From: Tenebrio molitor
Taxonomy: Eukaryota > Arthropoda > Insecta > Coleoptera > Tenebrionidae
NCBI RefSeq assembly: GCF_963966145.1
Contig: NC_091048.1
Coordinates: forward strand, 11,098,001-11,162,000
DNA: 64,000 nucleotides
Reading direction: 5' to 3'
Shown: positions 30,590-41,693 of the stretch, piece after piece
Position numbering within the stretch: position 1 is the first letter of the stretch
How the letters are laid out: every line of letters starts with the position of its first letter
The notes under the pieces: model-generated
Told to the model about the DNA's origin: nothing
The model's input: the letters and a program-made list of their open reading frames with translations, nothing else
Databases searched by the model: none
Program-made: the position numbers and the translations under genes

Positions 30590-30957
30590 CCTAATATCCA
30601 AATGACGGGAGACACATACGAGATACGAGTATGTTGTCCAAATACAGAATTTTATTTTGCTTCCTACTTTTTCATAAAAATAATATACAGGGTCATTATA
30701 AATGATTGTCCCATTATAGGTGGCTGTGCGCACATAGTATTTTTCTTTGACAAGCATATCTAATCACTAAACCACTTGTGGAATACTTTTGGGTCCGGAG
30801 ACGAATGAAGAAATGCGATGAAATGTTGTGAGTTTAATTTCAACGACAATTCCAACCAATCAGCTTGTAGTATTTTGAATCATTGGACCAATTAGGAACG
30901 AATTACACCGATAATTTAGCATGGTCCTAAAATTATCGAAAAATTATCATATATAAT
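30590..30957. other. AT-rich interval with one mariner-type end
   Basis: TA-CAGGGTCATTATAAATGAT at about 30686-30708 is a mariner-like terminus, but no inverted partner is present, so it is a half element. No gene seen. Confidence 0.4.
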
Positions 30958-31147
30958 ATACCAAGGGACAGATATATTGCCGGAAATTTTTTCGAGCAGT
31001 CCTGACACACGAGTGTTTGTAGCAAGAAAATTACACGAGGGCGCCAGCCCGAGGGTAATTTTGAGCGACAAACACGAGTGTTGGACTGCAAGAAAAAATT
31101 TCTGGCGATATATATCTGTCCCGAGGTATATTCGGAAGAGAATCGCC
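30958..31147. repeat. Long palindrome with CGAGGG-type centre
   Basis: Arms of about 80 bp pair around a centre at about 31045 (ACACGAGGGCGCCAGCCCGAGG). CACGAGTGTTTGT and ACAAACACGAGTG face each other, and the outer parts CAGATATATTGCC and GGCGATATATATCTG pair too. There is no gene. Similar short palindromes with the same style of centre occur at 40441, 54550 and 56010. Confidence 0.7.
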
Positions 31148-31282
31148 CGAAAAAACTTTTCCCTAGGTAAATTAAATTGTGATTGGTTGCTATTCAAACA
31201 ATTCGTAGTTGTGATTTGTCAATATAAATCATGTAACATTTGAGGGCGAAATAAAATAGTTTTTTTCAAATGCAAATAATTA

Positions 31283-33366
31283 ATGAAAAACATTTCAGCT
31301 GAAAATTTGAGGAGCTTGTCCAGTGGAAAGAGCCCATTGACTCATATTCGTGTTAAACGACAAGAAGACCTGTCACCTGATGCAAGAGGCCTTTATCAAG
31401 AATTGAAAAAGGTGAAAAGACAATTGCGTCGTGTGAATCTAATTAATATTAAAAAAAAGAAAGTTTTACAAATCGTAAAAGAGGGTACAAATTTATTAAG
31501 TTACTTGAAGGATGTCAACGAAATAACGCAAAATTTTATTTTATCTCAAAAACGTAACCAAAAATTAAATCCACGAGGTAGACAATTTTCGCAAGAAGAT
31601 AAAATTTTGGCTTTATCAATTTTCAAGCAAAGTGGAAAAGGATACAGATATTTATCTAAAATATTCAGTTTGCCATCAAAGAAAACATTAAACAGATTAT
31701 TAAAACAGATTCCACTAACGCCAGGAGTAGATCAACAAATTTTCCGTCATCTTAAAAAAGCTGTTGCACAAAAGAAGATTTTAGAAAAATACTGTGTCCT
31801 CATGTTTGACGAGATTGCGTTGGAAGCTGGCCTTCAGTATAATGCAGGTTTAGATTGTATTGATGGATTAGTAGATTTTGGGGCAGGAGATCGGCGAAGA
31901 AACTTTGCTGATCATGCCTTAGTCTTTATGATAAAAGGCATTTACTCAAATTGGAAACAACCTGTTTGCTACACATTTTGTGAAAGCAGTACGCCAACTG
32001 TTGATTTAGTCAAATTGATAAAAGATGTGGTAAGACATGTACGTCAGACAGGTCTGAATATAGTTGCAACAATATGTGATCAGGGGTCAACAAATGTGGC
32101 TGCAATCAAAAATTTGATCGCAGATACAAACGCCTATTGTTTGAATAATAACATCCAAAATACATTTCAAGGATATTTAGTAGATGGGAAAGAAGGGGTG
32201 CATTTGTACGATGTTCCCCATCTACTAAAAGGAATTAGAAATGCTCTTTTGAAATATGATTTGCGTTTCAAACAAGATGATGTGGTCAAAGAAGCCTCCT
32301 GGGATCATTTGATGCAACTATATAGATTGGACCAAAAAATCTCAATTTTATAATTTAACTGATGAACATGTTTTACCACAAAAAATAAAAAAAATGAAAG
32401 TCAAAAATTGTACACAAGTTTTTAGTCACACAGTGGCAACTGCCATGAAGGCTAGGGCCATGATCAGCCAAGATTTGAGTTCGTCTTCGGAGTTTTACCT
32501 CAATCCAAAAGCTTCCGATACCGCTGATCTTTTCTTATTTTTTGATCAACTTTTTGATAGCTGTAATGGTAATCTTATGAGTCCTCCACCAGGTAAAGAA
32601 CTACGTGGTGTGGTGAAAAAAGAATCAAAACATGTTTCTCTCTGGCAAGACTCTATTTCCATTCTAAAAACTATGTCCTTTGTTGATCAAAATAATCCTT
32701 CTAAATCTGTAGTTACTCCTTTCCTCACAAACTGGATTTTACTCTCCATGGCTCCTTATACATTTGGAAAAAAATTGAAAAAAAAGCAAATATGTGCCTA
32801 CTAGATGCTTTAATCAAGATCCCGTAGAAAAAATTTTTTCGTGTATTAGAAGCCATGGAGTAAGAAATACACGACCAACTTGTTCTTCCTTTGTTTGTTC
32901 TGTGAAAGCTCTTTTAATAAACAATCTCGTTTCACCACATTCCGTAGGATCTAACTGTGAAGAAGACGAATCTTGTGGAGTTTTAGACCGTTGTAAGGAT
33001 TTGCTAAAAGAAGACTACATAATTCAGCGTAATCTTCCAGAGGTTAAAACTCCTCAATTTTCGTCTTTGACAGAAGAACCAGCAGTTCCCAGTGCTAATC
33101 AAGACTTAGCTACCCCGTATGTTGCAAATTTTGTAGCCAAAAAAATTCAGAGGAAAGTTATTTACACGGCGTGCAAAAACATCATGGAAGCAGCAAGTGA
33201 TTTGCCCCAAAATCTAATAATTAGGCAAAGGGAGTTTCATCGTCTAGTACATCCTTCAACTAACTTTTCAAAGGCTGTCAAACATATTTCTAGTTTAATT
33301 TTTTCTCTGATTCCAAAATATTTGCTTTCGTTTGGTATTAAAAAAAATATATATATCGGGAAATAA
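31283..33366 (+). pseudogene. P-element-type (THAP9-like) transposase domain, two frameshifts
   Basis: Catalytic half of the P-like gene. An acceptor at about 31300 precedes ENLRSLSSGKSP. A coiled coil follows, then FSQEDKILALSIFKQSGKGY and LPSKKTLNRLL (HTH-like). The RNase H-like core has CVLMFDEIALEAGL (first Asp), ATICDQGSTNVAAI (second Asp) and LYDVPHLLKGIRNALL. After a one-base insertion in the A-run near 32336 it continues QFYNLTDEHVLP and on through 32394-32790. A second A-run shift near 32780 leads to RCFNQDPVEKIFSCIRSHG, the conserved NQDPLE box. It ends at 33366. The frame is nearly complete, so decay is recent or slow. Confidence 0.82.
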
Positions 33367-33716
33367 TTAAAGAATAATTGCCCAAATTATTTTGCAACAA
33401 CCATTTAGATTCAGTTTCACAATTTATTAATATAATTTTAAATATAACACTTTTTAATTTCATGAAACGAATAAATAGAATATTAATGGGAAAAGATTTA
33501 AGGTATAAAAGCCAAAATATTCTTACAGAAATGGCTTTTATAAAACATTCAAAAAGATGGCATAATCCTAAAAAATAAAAAATATCTCGTGTTTGTTCAG
33601 AAATAAAACGGATTCAATTTTATCGCAATTTTGAAATCTGATTTTTTTCTGAATAGCATTGATTTTTGTTGTAAATCATTTAGCTTTGTTTAAAATTGCT
33701 TAATTGTGTTTAGATG
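33367..33716. other. 3' flank of the P-like gene
   Basis: AT-rich, with short ORFs such as 33378-33578 that have no domain. No terminal repeat for the P-like element could be identified here. Confidence 0.35.
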
Positions 33717-34002
33717 TTTTTATCTACGATCGTGTAAAAAGTAGGCACTTGTCCAAGTTGACGTTTAGTGAAACTGACGGAATTGTGCCATAAAACTTTT
33801 AGTGCACGCTTTTTCGCTTTTATGGCACACAACTGTCAGAATACAACAATACAATTTGTTGGAAACATTGTTTAGAAGTATATTGCTAAACGACGTGGTT
33901 CTCAAACGACTTTGGTTATTCATGAAATATTGAATCAATGATAATTATTTTATACAAATTTATGTTGAAACCGGTGTGATGATCTCACGATCGTAGATAA
34001 AA
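33717..34002. mobile_element. MITE-like repeat, copy A
   Basis: It begins TTTTATCTACGATCG and ends with the inverse CGATCGTAGATAAAA. The 286-bp interior (AAAAAGTAGGCACT ... AAACGACGTGGTTCTC) is found again, inverted, at 40131-40423. No coding content. Confidence 0.78.
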
Positions 34003-34256
34003 TGTTGTAAAGGTACATATCCACAATGAAACAATAATATCATGAGATTTTAATGTCATGACACAAAAATATCATCATATGTTTCCACTGAATAAAAATC
34101 GCATATTATCTCTCATAAACTCACGTCTCTCATGAAAATTTCGTATCATGAAATAATAGTGAGATATTTTGTTGTTTCCACAGTGAGTGAAATATTTCGT
34201 TTGGTTGAATTGTTACTTATATACTGTAAAAGTAAAGTGTAATTTGTTACTTGAAA
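34003..34256 (+). other. 5' flank of a Harbinger fragment
   Basis: AT-rich DNA with repeated ATCATGA/TCTCATGA words. No promoter element is distinct enough to call. Confidence 0.3.
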
Positions 34257-34770
34257 ATGGTGTCAAAAAAACAACGACGAAGAGCTGCAGCTTGCGCATA
34301 CGTCATTCATACGTCACAAAAACCAAAAAGAGTTCATAAATGTTGGGTACGTGATTGGATCACAAGAAGGGAAAATCACAGTATCATGAAAATTTTGCTG
34401 GAAGAATTGAAATCTGAGGATGAGGAATGTTACAAAAATTTTCTTCGCATGTCAGCAGACGATTTCGATTATTTACTAAATAAAATAAGATTCGCTATCG
34501 AAAAACAGAATACGCTAATGCGTAAGCAGCAGCAGCAGCAGCAGCCTTGCTTTGACTTCGTTTTTTGGCGACGGGTACAGAATATTTTATTATTTCATAT
34601 AAAGTTAATTAATAAAAGCGTCATATATTAAAAATGAAATACGTTTGATTGCAGGAGACAGCTATCATTCTCTTATGTACTAATTCCATATACCTGTCTG
34701 TACTATTTCAAGAATTATTCCTGAGGTTTGCGCGGCTATATACAATGTACTAAATGAAGACTACATAAAA
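34257..34770 (+). pseudogene. HARBI1-like Harbinger transposase, 5' fragment
   Basis: ATG 34257. The protein contains HKCWVRDWITRRENHSIMK, LLEELKSEDEECYKNFLRMS and ADDFDYLLNKIRFAIEKQNT, the N-terminal domain of HARBI1-type transposases. A GTAAGC donor near 34530 followed by a (CAG)6 run leads to an acceptor at 34653. A further exon encodes AGDSYHSLMY and IIPEVCAAIYNVLNEDYIK, ending at GTAAGT (34771). The DDE domain is absent and one in-frame TAA occurs near 34680. Confidence 0.68.
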
Positions 34771-35094
34771 GTAAGTTTAATGGATACATTTATTAAAACA
34801 GAGAATTAGGTAATTGCAAATTTAAAAATGTTTGTGACTAGTCGTAAAACTGCTGGGCATTTTCTTCCTGATGTTGCACGGATGGTCTATGTATGTCTGG
34901 AGAACGCCTGGTATCATATGCTTCATTCATTCATTCATCATAATATTCATAATGTACAGTGTGGAATAAAATGATTTACATCTAGTTACCTTTGGAATTT
35001 TTGCACATGTTAATTTTCCTGTACCGCTCTACTTTTTTTTTGAAGTGCCGAACTATAAGTTCTGTCAATAAATGTCATCAATCGAATTGACAAT
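34771..35094. other. Flank with short ATTC repeat, nothing else seen
   Basis: (ATTC)4 lies at 34923-34938. The rest is AT-rich with no domain-bearing ORF. Confidence 0.35.
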
Positions 35095-35910
35095 TGTTAC
35101 AATTTACTAAATTGAATTAACAAACGTTGGTGGCCACTTTCAACACTAGCTTTTCCCCCTTGTCCCGGCCCGTTCCTTCCCATTGTGAGAGAACCCCGAC
35201 CATCCCGCTTTTCCCTCTTGTCCCGGCCCGTTCCTTCCCATTGTGAGGGAACCCCGGCCATCCCGCTTTTCCCCCTTGTCCCGGCCCGTTCCTTCCCATT
35301 GTGAGGGAACCCCGGCCATCCCGCTTTTTCCCCTTGTCCCGGCCCGTTCCTTCCCATTGTGAGGGAACCCCGGCCATCCCGCTTTTCCCCCTTGTCCCGG
35401 CCCGTTCCTTCCCTTTGTGAGGGAACCACGGCCATCCCGCCTTTCCCCCCTTGTCCCGGCCCGTTCCTTCCCTTTGTGAGGGAACCCCGGCCATCCCGCT
35501 TTCCTCTCCACACCCCCTCCGCCCCGAAAAAGGAAAATCAGCAGCGTCCAGGTCCGGCCGGAATAACCGTAAGTACGAGCCACACTCTTCTTCAACCCCC
35601 ACCCGGAACGCTCCCCCAGGTCACGGACACCGTCCCCGAAGGGTTCCAGCGCCACCAGGTACCAACACCCCCCCGTTTCAACATATTGTAAATAAAGGTC
35701 TGCCTCTTGCGATATCTGTTTGTTTGCTACCCCCCTTCCCGCGCCCTGACAGCCGACCCCCGGACACCGTAGGCTCCGCGAAGCTACCCCGGCCGTGTGG
35801 CGTCCCACCAAAGCCGAAAAAAAGGGACTGGCGCTCGAGGCATACCGCGACCGACCCAAACGGCGTCAAATCCCGTGACGTCACTACCGGAAGTAATCGT
35901 CACACCAGTC
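35095..35910 (+). repeat. LTR-like GC-rich segment with internal tandem array
   Basis: It starts TGTTACAATTTAC, contains a 58-bp tandem array, an AATAAA signal at 35691 and GC-rich DNA up to about 35910, and ends where a pogo/Tigger coding frame starts in mid-protein. There is no second LTR. It could be a solo LTR or a fragment. The right border is uncertain. Confidence 0.4.
35161..35505 (-). repeat. 58-bp tandem repeat, about 6 copies
   Basis: The word TGTCCCGGCCCGTTCCTTCC starts at 35161, 35219, 35277, 35335, 35393 and 35452, giving a period of 58 (last 59). Units differ by only a few bases. Because 58 is not a multiple of three, the minus strand is open through all three frames. Repeated peptides such as WPGFPHNGKERAG are therefore an artefact of unit composition unless expression is shown. 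Confidence 0.9.
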
Positions 35911-37674
35911 ATGTACGGGAACTTGAAAAACGATTTTATGGTCTAACTATGAAAGATGTTATGGTACTGGCATACCAGTATGCTGAAATAAATAATCTCC
36001 CCCATCGTTTCAACAAAGAGAAGAAGACTGCTGGCAGAAGCTGGACACGAGCATTTGCAATTAGGAACAACCTATCGTTAAGAAGTCCAGAAAAATGCAG
36101 CTCAGCAAGGGCCGTTGTATTTAACAGGGTGCAGTTCCACCGCTTTTTTGAGAACCTGAAGAACTGCTACACAAAGTTGAAAGTCGGTCCTCATCGAATA
36201 TTTAATATGGATGAAACAGGGATGTCTACCGTTCCCAATTCCGAGGGTTTTTGCACCGATAGGGAAAAGAAGTGTATCAAAAGTAGTGTCAGCGGAGAGA
36301 GGACAAACAGTTAGCGCGGTGTGCTACATGAGTGCATCGGGCATTTGGGTTCCACCTTGTCTGATATTTCCTCGAAAACGGATCAAGGATGAATTATTTG
36401 TTGGGGCACCTCCAGGAACTCCGAAATTGGTAGCAGAATCCGGCTACATAAACACAGAACAGATGTGTTACTGGAGAGAAATACTGAACAAACTATGCAA
36501 ACTGTACACATTCCTACTCCAGCTTCTACAGGACTTCCTGAGTCGGAGTCTTCTGGTGATGAAGAGGATAATTTACCTTTATGAGCCTTGAAACAGCTAC
36601 AAATACCTGGCAAAAACGATGCCTCAACAGTTCCAGTAGTCACAGAAGACGTTGTTCCACCCACAGTCACCACTAAAAGTGCCTATTATTGTTCAGACGA
36701 AAGGCCAAGAACTTTTGCCGCGGGTCCTAGCACTAGGAATATCGTAACTCCGAGAATGATAGTGCCTTTACCAAAAGTTGATGAAGCACAAGTCAGGAGA
36801 AGGCAAGGGAAAAAGTCGGAGATATTGTCTTCTACACCTTACAAAGATCAACTTGAGGAGAGCCTAGCAGGTGAAACGTCGAGTTTTTTCAGGCAAGTTA
36901 ACTAAGGAACCGACGAAAAGAAAGAAGAAGCAAGATAAAGATGCCGTGTGTCCCTCATGCCGGGAGTAATACAGTTCGACCACCAAAATGAGAGACTGAC
37001 TGCAGTCTATACAGGGTGTGTTCGAAGTTGAGGCGTTCCTTGTAACACGAAGTACTACACATTATTCTTAAGAATTTTAGCCTAAATATTCTTAGTAAAA
37101 TGTTTGTATTAATGGAGATAATTGATTGTATATTTTTGTTGTTTTCTAAAATTTTGAGTCCGGTCCTGTCCATTTCTCCGCTGTACTTGATTAATAACTA
37201 ACCTGACCCAGGATGGTGTCTTTCCGGAAATCGCTCTGCAGTACTCTCTGGACGCCGCAGCTGCATTTTGATAACGTGATAACATTCCCCATACATTTGC
37301 AACATATCTGTGAGCTCATTATTTTCCTAATAATAAAGCCATTTCGACTAATTAGATGACAACTCTGAGAGTATTTTTGATTAACGTCCATGCTCATTTG
37401 ATTTTTTTTGTCAATTCCAATTTCTAACAAATCAGCGCAAATTTGAGCAGAACCGGTTTCAAAAATTTCAAAAAAATTAACTTATTGTATCTTCATTGCC
37501 GTACACATTTTACTAAGGTACTTTTGGCTAAAACTGTTTAGAACAACGCATACTATCACATGTTAAAAGGAACGCCTTCGAAAACACCCTGTATAGTATA
37601 AACAGTGGTGGCACGAAGAGTGCATCGACGATCTGGATGAGACTGAATTTATATGCGATCGCTATACGAATTAG
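35911..37674 (+). pseudogene. pogo/Tigger-like (jerky-type) transposase, truncated and split by a MITE
   Basis: It enters mid-protein at ELEKRFYGLTMKDVMVLAYQ, with RSWTRAFAIRNNLSLRSPE from the CENP-B-type HTH. The DDE_1 core follows: FNMDETGMSTVP (first Asp), a frameshift near 36265, then SAERGQTVSAVCYMSASG and LIFPRKRIKDELFVGAPPG. A deletion near 36455 removes the rest of the core. The C-terminus at 36600-36960 and 37600-37674 has RRRQGKKSEILSSTPYKDQL and a Cys-rich PHD-like tail (VCPSCRE, then WWHEECIDDLDETEFICD). A 580-bp MITE cuts that tail. Confidence 0.75.
37012..37591. mobile_element. 580-bp TA-flanked MITE
   Basis: CAGGGTGT(G/T)TTCGAAG termini, TA at 37010-37011 and 37592-37593, with terminal inverted repeats of about 95 bp (the pairing reaches CCTTAGTAAAATGTGTACGG inside). 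Non-autonomous Tc1/mariner-type element inside the Tigger C-terminal coding region. Confidence 0.82.
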
Positions 37675-38189
37675 GTAACAAATTTATTTACCAAACATAA
37701 CCTTCGAACGAGTTAGTCAATATTTATTTGCAATAGTGAGTTTTAGTTTAATTTCAGCAAATAAATCTTATTTTCTTTTATTTAGAACGAAAATATTGGC
37801 TGCATACTCTTAGGGGCACAACTGCGTACTCTTAGAATACGGAATGCCTAAGAGTACGCAGTCGGAAATTTTCAAAAGCTTGTGAATTGCCACATTTTAA
37901 GTTGTTTAGTAAGTTCAAGAATTTATTTTATGTTTTGTAAAACCCTCCACCACCCGGCGGCACGGCAATTTTGCCGGAGTACATACACTATTACGGATAT
38001 TACTATCAAGTAATTGTGCAGTGCTAATCAACATAATTACCGGCGTCTCGCCTCCACATTTTGACTTTGTTGTGTTTTATTATGTTCTGTGTCAATGTTA
38101 AGGAACTTCCTCACGATATGACATGAGTATAATAATAATAATATACCTTTTTGAATTCAACTACCAATGTGTTACCTAAATCCAGAATT
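37675..38189. other. Interval with a strong 14-bp hairpin
   Basis: CTGCGTACTCTTAG (37822-37835) pairs perfectly with CTAAGAGTACGCAG (37848-37861) across a 12-base loop. Related TGCGTACTCTTA words occur at 38531 and TGCATACTCTTA at 37801. No gene seen. Confidence 0.5.
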
Positions 38190-38545
38190 TTTTAATTTTC
38201 AAAAAGAGATTGCGGTACTATTACCGTTGCTGAAATTATAAGTGGTACAATCGAAATTGTTTCTAAACACCAAAGATTTCTCATAACAACGGAAAGCTCT
38301 AAATATTTATGTGAATTTGGAACAGCTATATCTAAAAGATATGCTTGCTTTTGTTGTTTATTTAAAATAATAATGTCTGGTCTGTTATGCTTAATATGAA
38401 TGTCAGTTAAAACTGTTCGATCAAAATATAATTTGTAATTATCATTTGTAATATTATAATGAATACATTTTCTGTTAAAAAGAAGACTTTTTACTGAAGC
38501 CTTTTTGTCTACCTCGATTTACAAATTAAGTGCGTACTCTTACCG
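38190..38545 (-). pseudogene. Non-LTR retrotransposon (LINE) C-terminal fragment
   Basis: On minus: IKHNRPDIIILNKQQKQAYL, LLDIAVPNSHKYLELSVVMR, then IVPLIISATVIVPQSL. This is the C-terminal block of insect LINE reverse-transcriptase proteins (RPDI....K....IDI..P...N ... VPIVIS.TG..P.SL), just past the RT domain. RT motifs themselves are missing. The fragment is short and partly truncated. Confidence 0.6.
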
Positions 38546-38590
38546 CCCCCTACCCTACAGTAAAAATTTCTGTACACCAGTCTACACTCT

Positions 38591-38836
38591 GTGAATGAGC
38601 TAAAACAGCAAACACATTCTCAAACAGTTTTAGCTCGTCAAGTAGGAATAAGTCAGTCTGCTATATCAAGAATTCTGAAGGCTAATAAGTTTCATCCTTA
38701 CCACCTTACCTCAGTGCAAGATTTAACAGAAGACAGACAGAAGAATGTTTCGTGCACATTTCTTCTTAACAAACAAACTGTAATAGATAGTAAAGACATT
38801 CGTTTGTACAGTGGAAATGTTGGTGCGAGGTGCTAA
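38591..38836 (+). pseudogene. Mariner-type transposase HTH fragment
   Basis: LARQVGISQSAISRILKANK and FHPYHLTSVQDLTEDR are the second HTH and the conserved HPYH linker that precede the catalytic core in DUF4817-type mariner transposases. There is no DDE core. Fragment only. Confidence 0.6.
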
Positions 38837-39394
38837 AATTGTTACACCCGTCTCATCTGAAACTCACCATAAAATTAATTTCCACTCAAAAGACAATAAC
38901 GAGGCATTTAAGTAGTTCCCAGGAACTGAAAGGTACAGAATATCTCACTGTAGGTTCTGGTACCCTCTCAGATACATTTCTGTATTGTAATTTTTAAATA
39001 TGTAAAACTTCTCTCTTGTGCACATGCTTTCATTTTGGGATTGTCCTCACTGATTTCACTATTTTTTCTGCTGAATCATGTTAAAAGTCTGTTATTTGTG
39101 TTTGTCTGACAAAAAATAATCGAAACAGCTCCAATGGCCATAGATAACTCTCCAGGATTAAATGTTGAAAAGTTCTTTGCAAAATCAACAGTGACGGCTC
39201 GTTAGAGGCGGCAGGGTTGGCCGAGTTGTACCACACAAAATTACGAATTTTATTTTCATATTTTCTCATGAATAAATGCTTGTCTTATTTTTCTTAAAAC
39301 CCAAATAACAACTTAAATTACAATTTACATTTCTGTCTCGTAACTCATTACATTGTACTGTGTACCGTATGTTCTGTAAATATACATATTTATA
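38837..39394. other. AT-rich interval, nothing recognised
   Basis: Short ORFs only. Probably the decayed remainder of the mariner element just upstream. Confidence 0.35.
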
Positions 39395-39608
39395 CCGAGC
39401 GATCCAAAAGTCTTTCGATCAAGTGAGCCATATTATTATAATTACACCATAAAATAAAAAAAATGTGAAATTAAAAATATCGAAGGATACGGACAGGCTA
39501 ATAAAACATATGTTTAATTTTCATTTAGATATGCGCCAAATATGCTGCAGCCCAACGACATTTTTACTGTCATGGCCCACTTGATAGAAAGACTTTTGGA
39601 TCGCACGG
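39395..39608. mobile_element. 214-bp TA-flanked MITE
   Basis: CCG(A/T)GCGATCCAAAAGTCTT at 39395 recurs inverted ending at 39608. TA lies on both sides, and pairing continues over about 40 bases. No gene. Confidence 0.82.
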
Positions 39609-39833
39609 TATAAGTACCTAAATGCGTCAAGGATGGTTTTAAAAAAGAAATGTGTGTGTAAATAAAAATCCACTTAATAAACGCAAAATTCTTCTAAAGA
39701 TAAATTATGATGTCCGTTCACCTTCATCGTTGTTTTTTTTTTTAATTAGGTATTGAAGTTAATAGTTAATTAAGATATAAGTGTAAAAAGTTATCCTTTA
39801 TTGCATGAACGGGTTTAAAATGCGACCGAGGTA

Positions 39834-40064
39834 GAGTAAGGCCGGCCTGAGATATGACATTTGGTGGGGGTGTGCGTAGACGGAAAACAGTCGGACGAGT
39901 CCATCTTCATCTTTCGTAAAATAGGGGTGTTCAACAAATTAAAAATCAGCTAATTGGTACTGCGACCGCTGTTCTCTGCTGTGACCGGTTTTGCCACGCC
40001 ACTGGAATATTTTGTCCGCGCAGATTTCCCCCACCAAATGTCATATCTCAGGCCGGCCTTACTC
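39834..40064. mobile_element. 231-bp TA-flanked MITE
   Basis: GAGTAAGGCCGGCCTGAGAT at 39834 recurs inverted ending at 40064, identical over about 37 bases. TA at 39832-39833 and 40065-40066. The near-perfect repeats suggest a young insertion. Confidence 0.87.
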
Positions 40065-40130
40065 TACGAGGGAATATTTTAAAGGATGTAAGTACAACAA
40101 AGGAACTTTTTACACGTATGTCTTACAACA

Positions 40131-40423
40131 TTTTATCTACGATCGTGAGATCATCGCACCGATTTCAACATAAATTTGTATAAAATAATTATCATTGATT
40201 CAATATTTTATGAATAACCAAAGTCGTTTGAGAACCACGTCGTTTAGCAACCCACTTCTAAACAAAGTTTCCAACAAATTGTATTGTTGTATTCTGACAG
40301 TTCTGTGCCATAAAAGCGTGCACTAGAAGTTTTACGGCACGATGTCGTCAGTTTCACTAAACGTCAACTTTGACAACGACTTTTAGTGCAAAAAGTGCCT
40401 ACTTTTTAACCGATCGTAGATAA
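40131..40423. mobile_element. MITE-like repeat, copy B (inverted relative to copy A)
   Basis: Same element as 33717-34002 in the opposite orientation: TTTTATCTACGATCG start, CGATCGTAGATAA end, shared interior. Similarity extends a few bases outside on one side (TACAACA), so the true terminus may lie slightly further out. Confidence 0.78.
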
Positions 40424-40440
40424 TAGTTATTTATGTATTA

Positions 40441-40538
40441 AGGGCATAATCAGGAGATTATGGCACGAGGGAATGTTTAAAGCCCGAGGAACGAGGGCTT
40501 TTAAATTCCCAAGGGCCATAATCGACAATTATGCCCGT
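40441..40538. repeat. Palindromic repeat with CGAGGG centre
   Basis: GGGCATAATC...ATTATGGC(AC)GAGGGAAT..TTTAAAGCCC pairs with GGGCTTTTAAATTCCC..GGGCCATAAT..ATTATGCCC over about 48 bp per arm. No coding content. Confidence 0.7.
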
Positions 40539-41693
40539 GGTACAACAACGTTTTCTATTTTATAATTTCTAAAAGATTCAAACAAATATTTAGTATTCCT
40601 TAAAGGAAATCAACTAAAAGTTGTGTCCATGCAAATTTAGTTAGCTATTTTGATGTTGTTAGGGTTACTGTGTATATAATGTCTTATTTTCTTTAATAAA
40701 ATAATGTTTGATACCATTGTTTGTTGTTGCTTGGCAGATTTTTGACAGATATAAAGGCCAATTTATGCCCTCATTTGGTGGCGTATAAAGACGATTATTG
40801 ACTAAAATAGAATAAAGTTATTTTTTCACTATTACAATAATTAAATACATATCGTTCATCGGCGAGAATAGTAGCACAACTCAAAAATCGCACATTTTGT
40901 ACTGATTAATGGACCAGACTGAAAATTGTTCGTTCTATCGTTCTATCTAGCAGCAATACTGGCACAAATTTAGTTCGCATACACAGTTTGCCTTCAGCTA
41001 TTTTAAGAATAGTTCTTTTGTTTTTGAGCAATAGTGACACATCTGAATTGAGCCACTGCATTTTCATGAATTTAGTGGAGCAATAGTGACACATTTTGAG
41101 TTGTGCCAGTACAGACTTATCGTCTTAAAAACTTTTCCTAGTTATGCCGGTATAGACTCAGCACCTTTGTGATTTTTTCTATTTGTGTCAGTATAGACTT
41201 AACGTTTAACCCACGTTTTTTGCTTATGCTGCTATAGACTGTGCGTTTTAGTGATTTTTCGTTGATGTGTCAGTATAGACTACGTTTTTCTCCAAAATAT
41301 TGTAGTCACTAGTTGTCGCATGAATGACCCTAACCAATGCCTCCTATACTTGCAAGCCGTGAACTTATAAATGTGGCAAGAGTGGAGAAAGGCCCATGTT
41401 CTTGTAACCAGTGTTGCCAGGTCTGGCGTTTTCGTACCAGATTCGGTGTTTTTGTTGTTTTTTTAAGTTGTTTTAGGGGATATATTTATTATTTTAACTC
41501 AAAACTGGAAAATGTTGGTTCACATTGCTGATTCAGTTGATAACAATGGCAAACCTTACCTTTACCTTTTGAATTAGCTTGGCCATGATGTTCATAAATG
41601 TCAAATTGTCAACTGTTATTTGTTTTTCATCTAAGTAGTACCCTGGAGAGTTATTGTTATTTATCTTATTAATCTGTGATCGAATCTAATAAA
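40539..41693. other. Interval with diverged 40-50-base repeats
   Basis: (G)TG(T/C)C(A/G)GTATAGACT-like words at 41103, 41144, 41185, 41229 and 41267 form a diverged array. Inverted relatives (AATAGTGACACAT at 41033 and 41088, AATACTGGCACAAAT at 40954) lie just upstream. No gene is supported. Confidence 0.5.

Noticed and set aside
34527..34548. Poly-Gln coding repeat
   Set aside because: The CAG run follows a likely splice donor (GTAAGC) and lies in an intron of the Harbinger fragment, so it is probably not translated.
35161..35505. CRISPR-like array
   Set aside because: Units are contiguous with no unique spacers, and the genome is clearly eukaryotic.
35097..35859. Repetitive Gly/Arg-rich proteins on the minus strand of the 58-bp array
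   Set aside because: All three frames are open because the repeat unit lacks stops. No start context, domain or matching flank supports expression.
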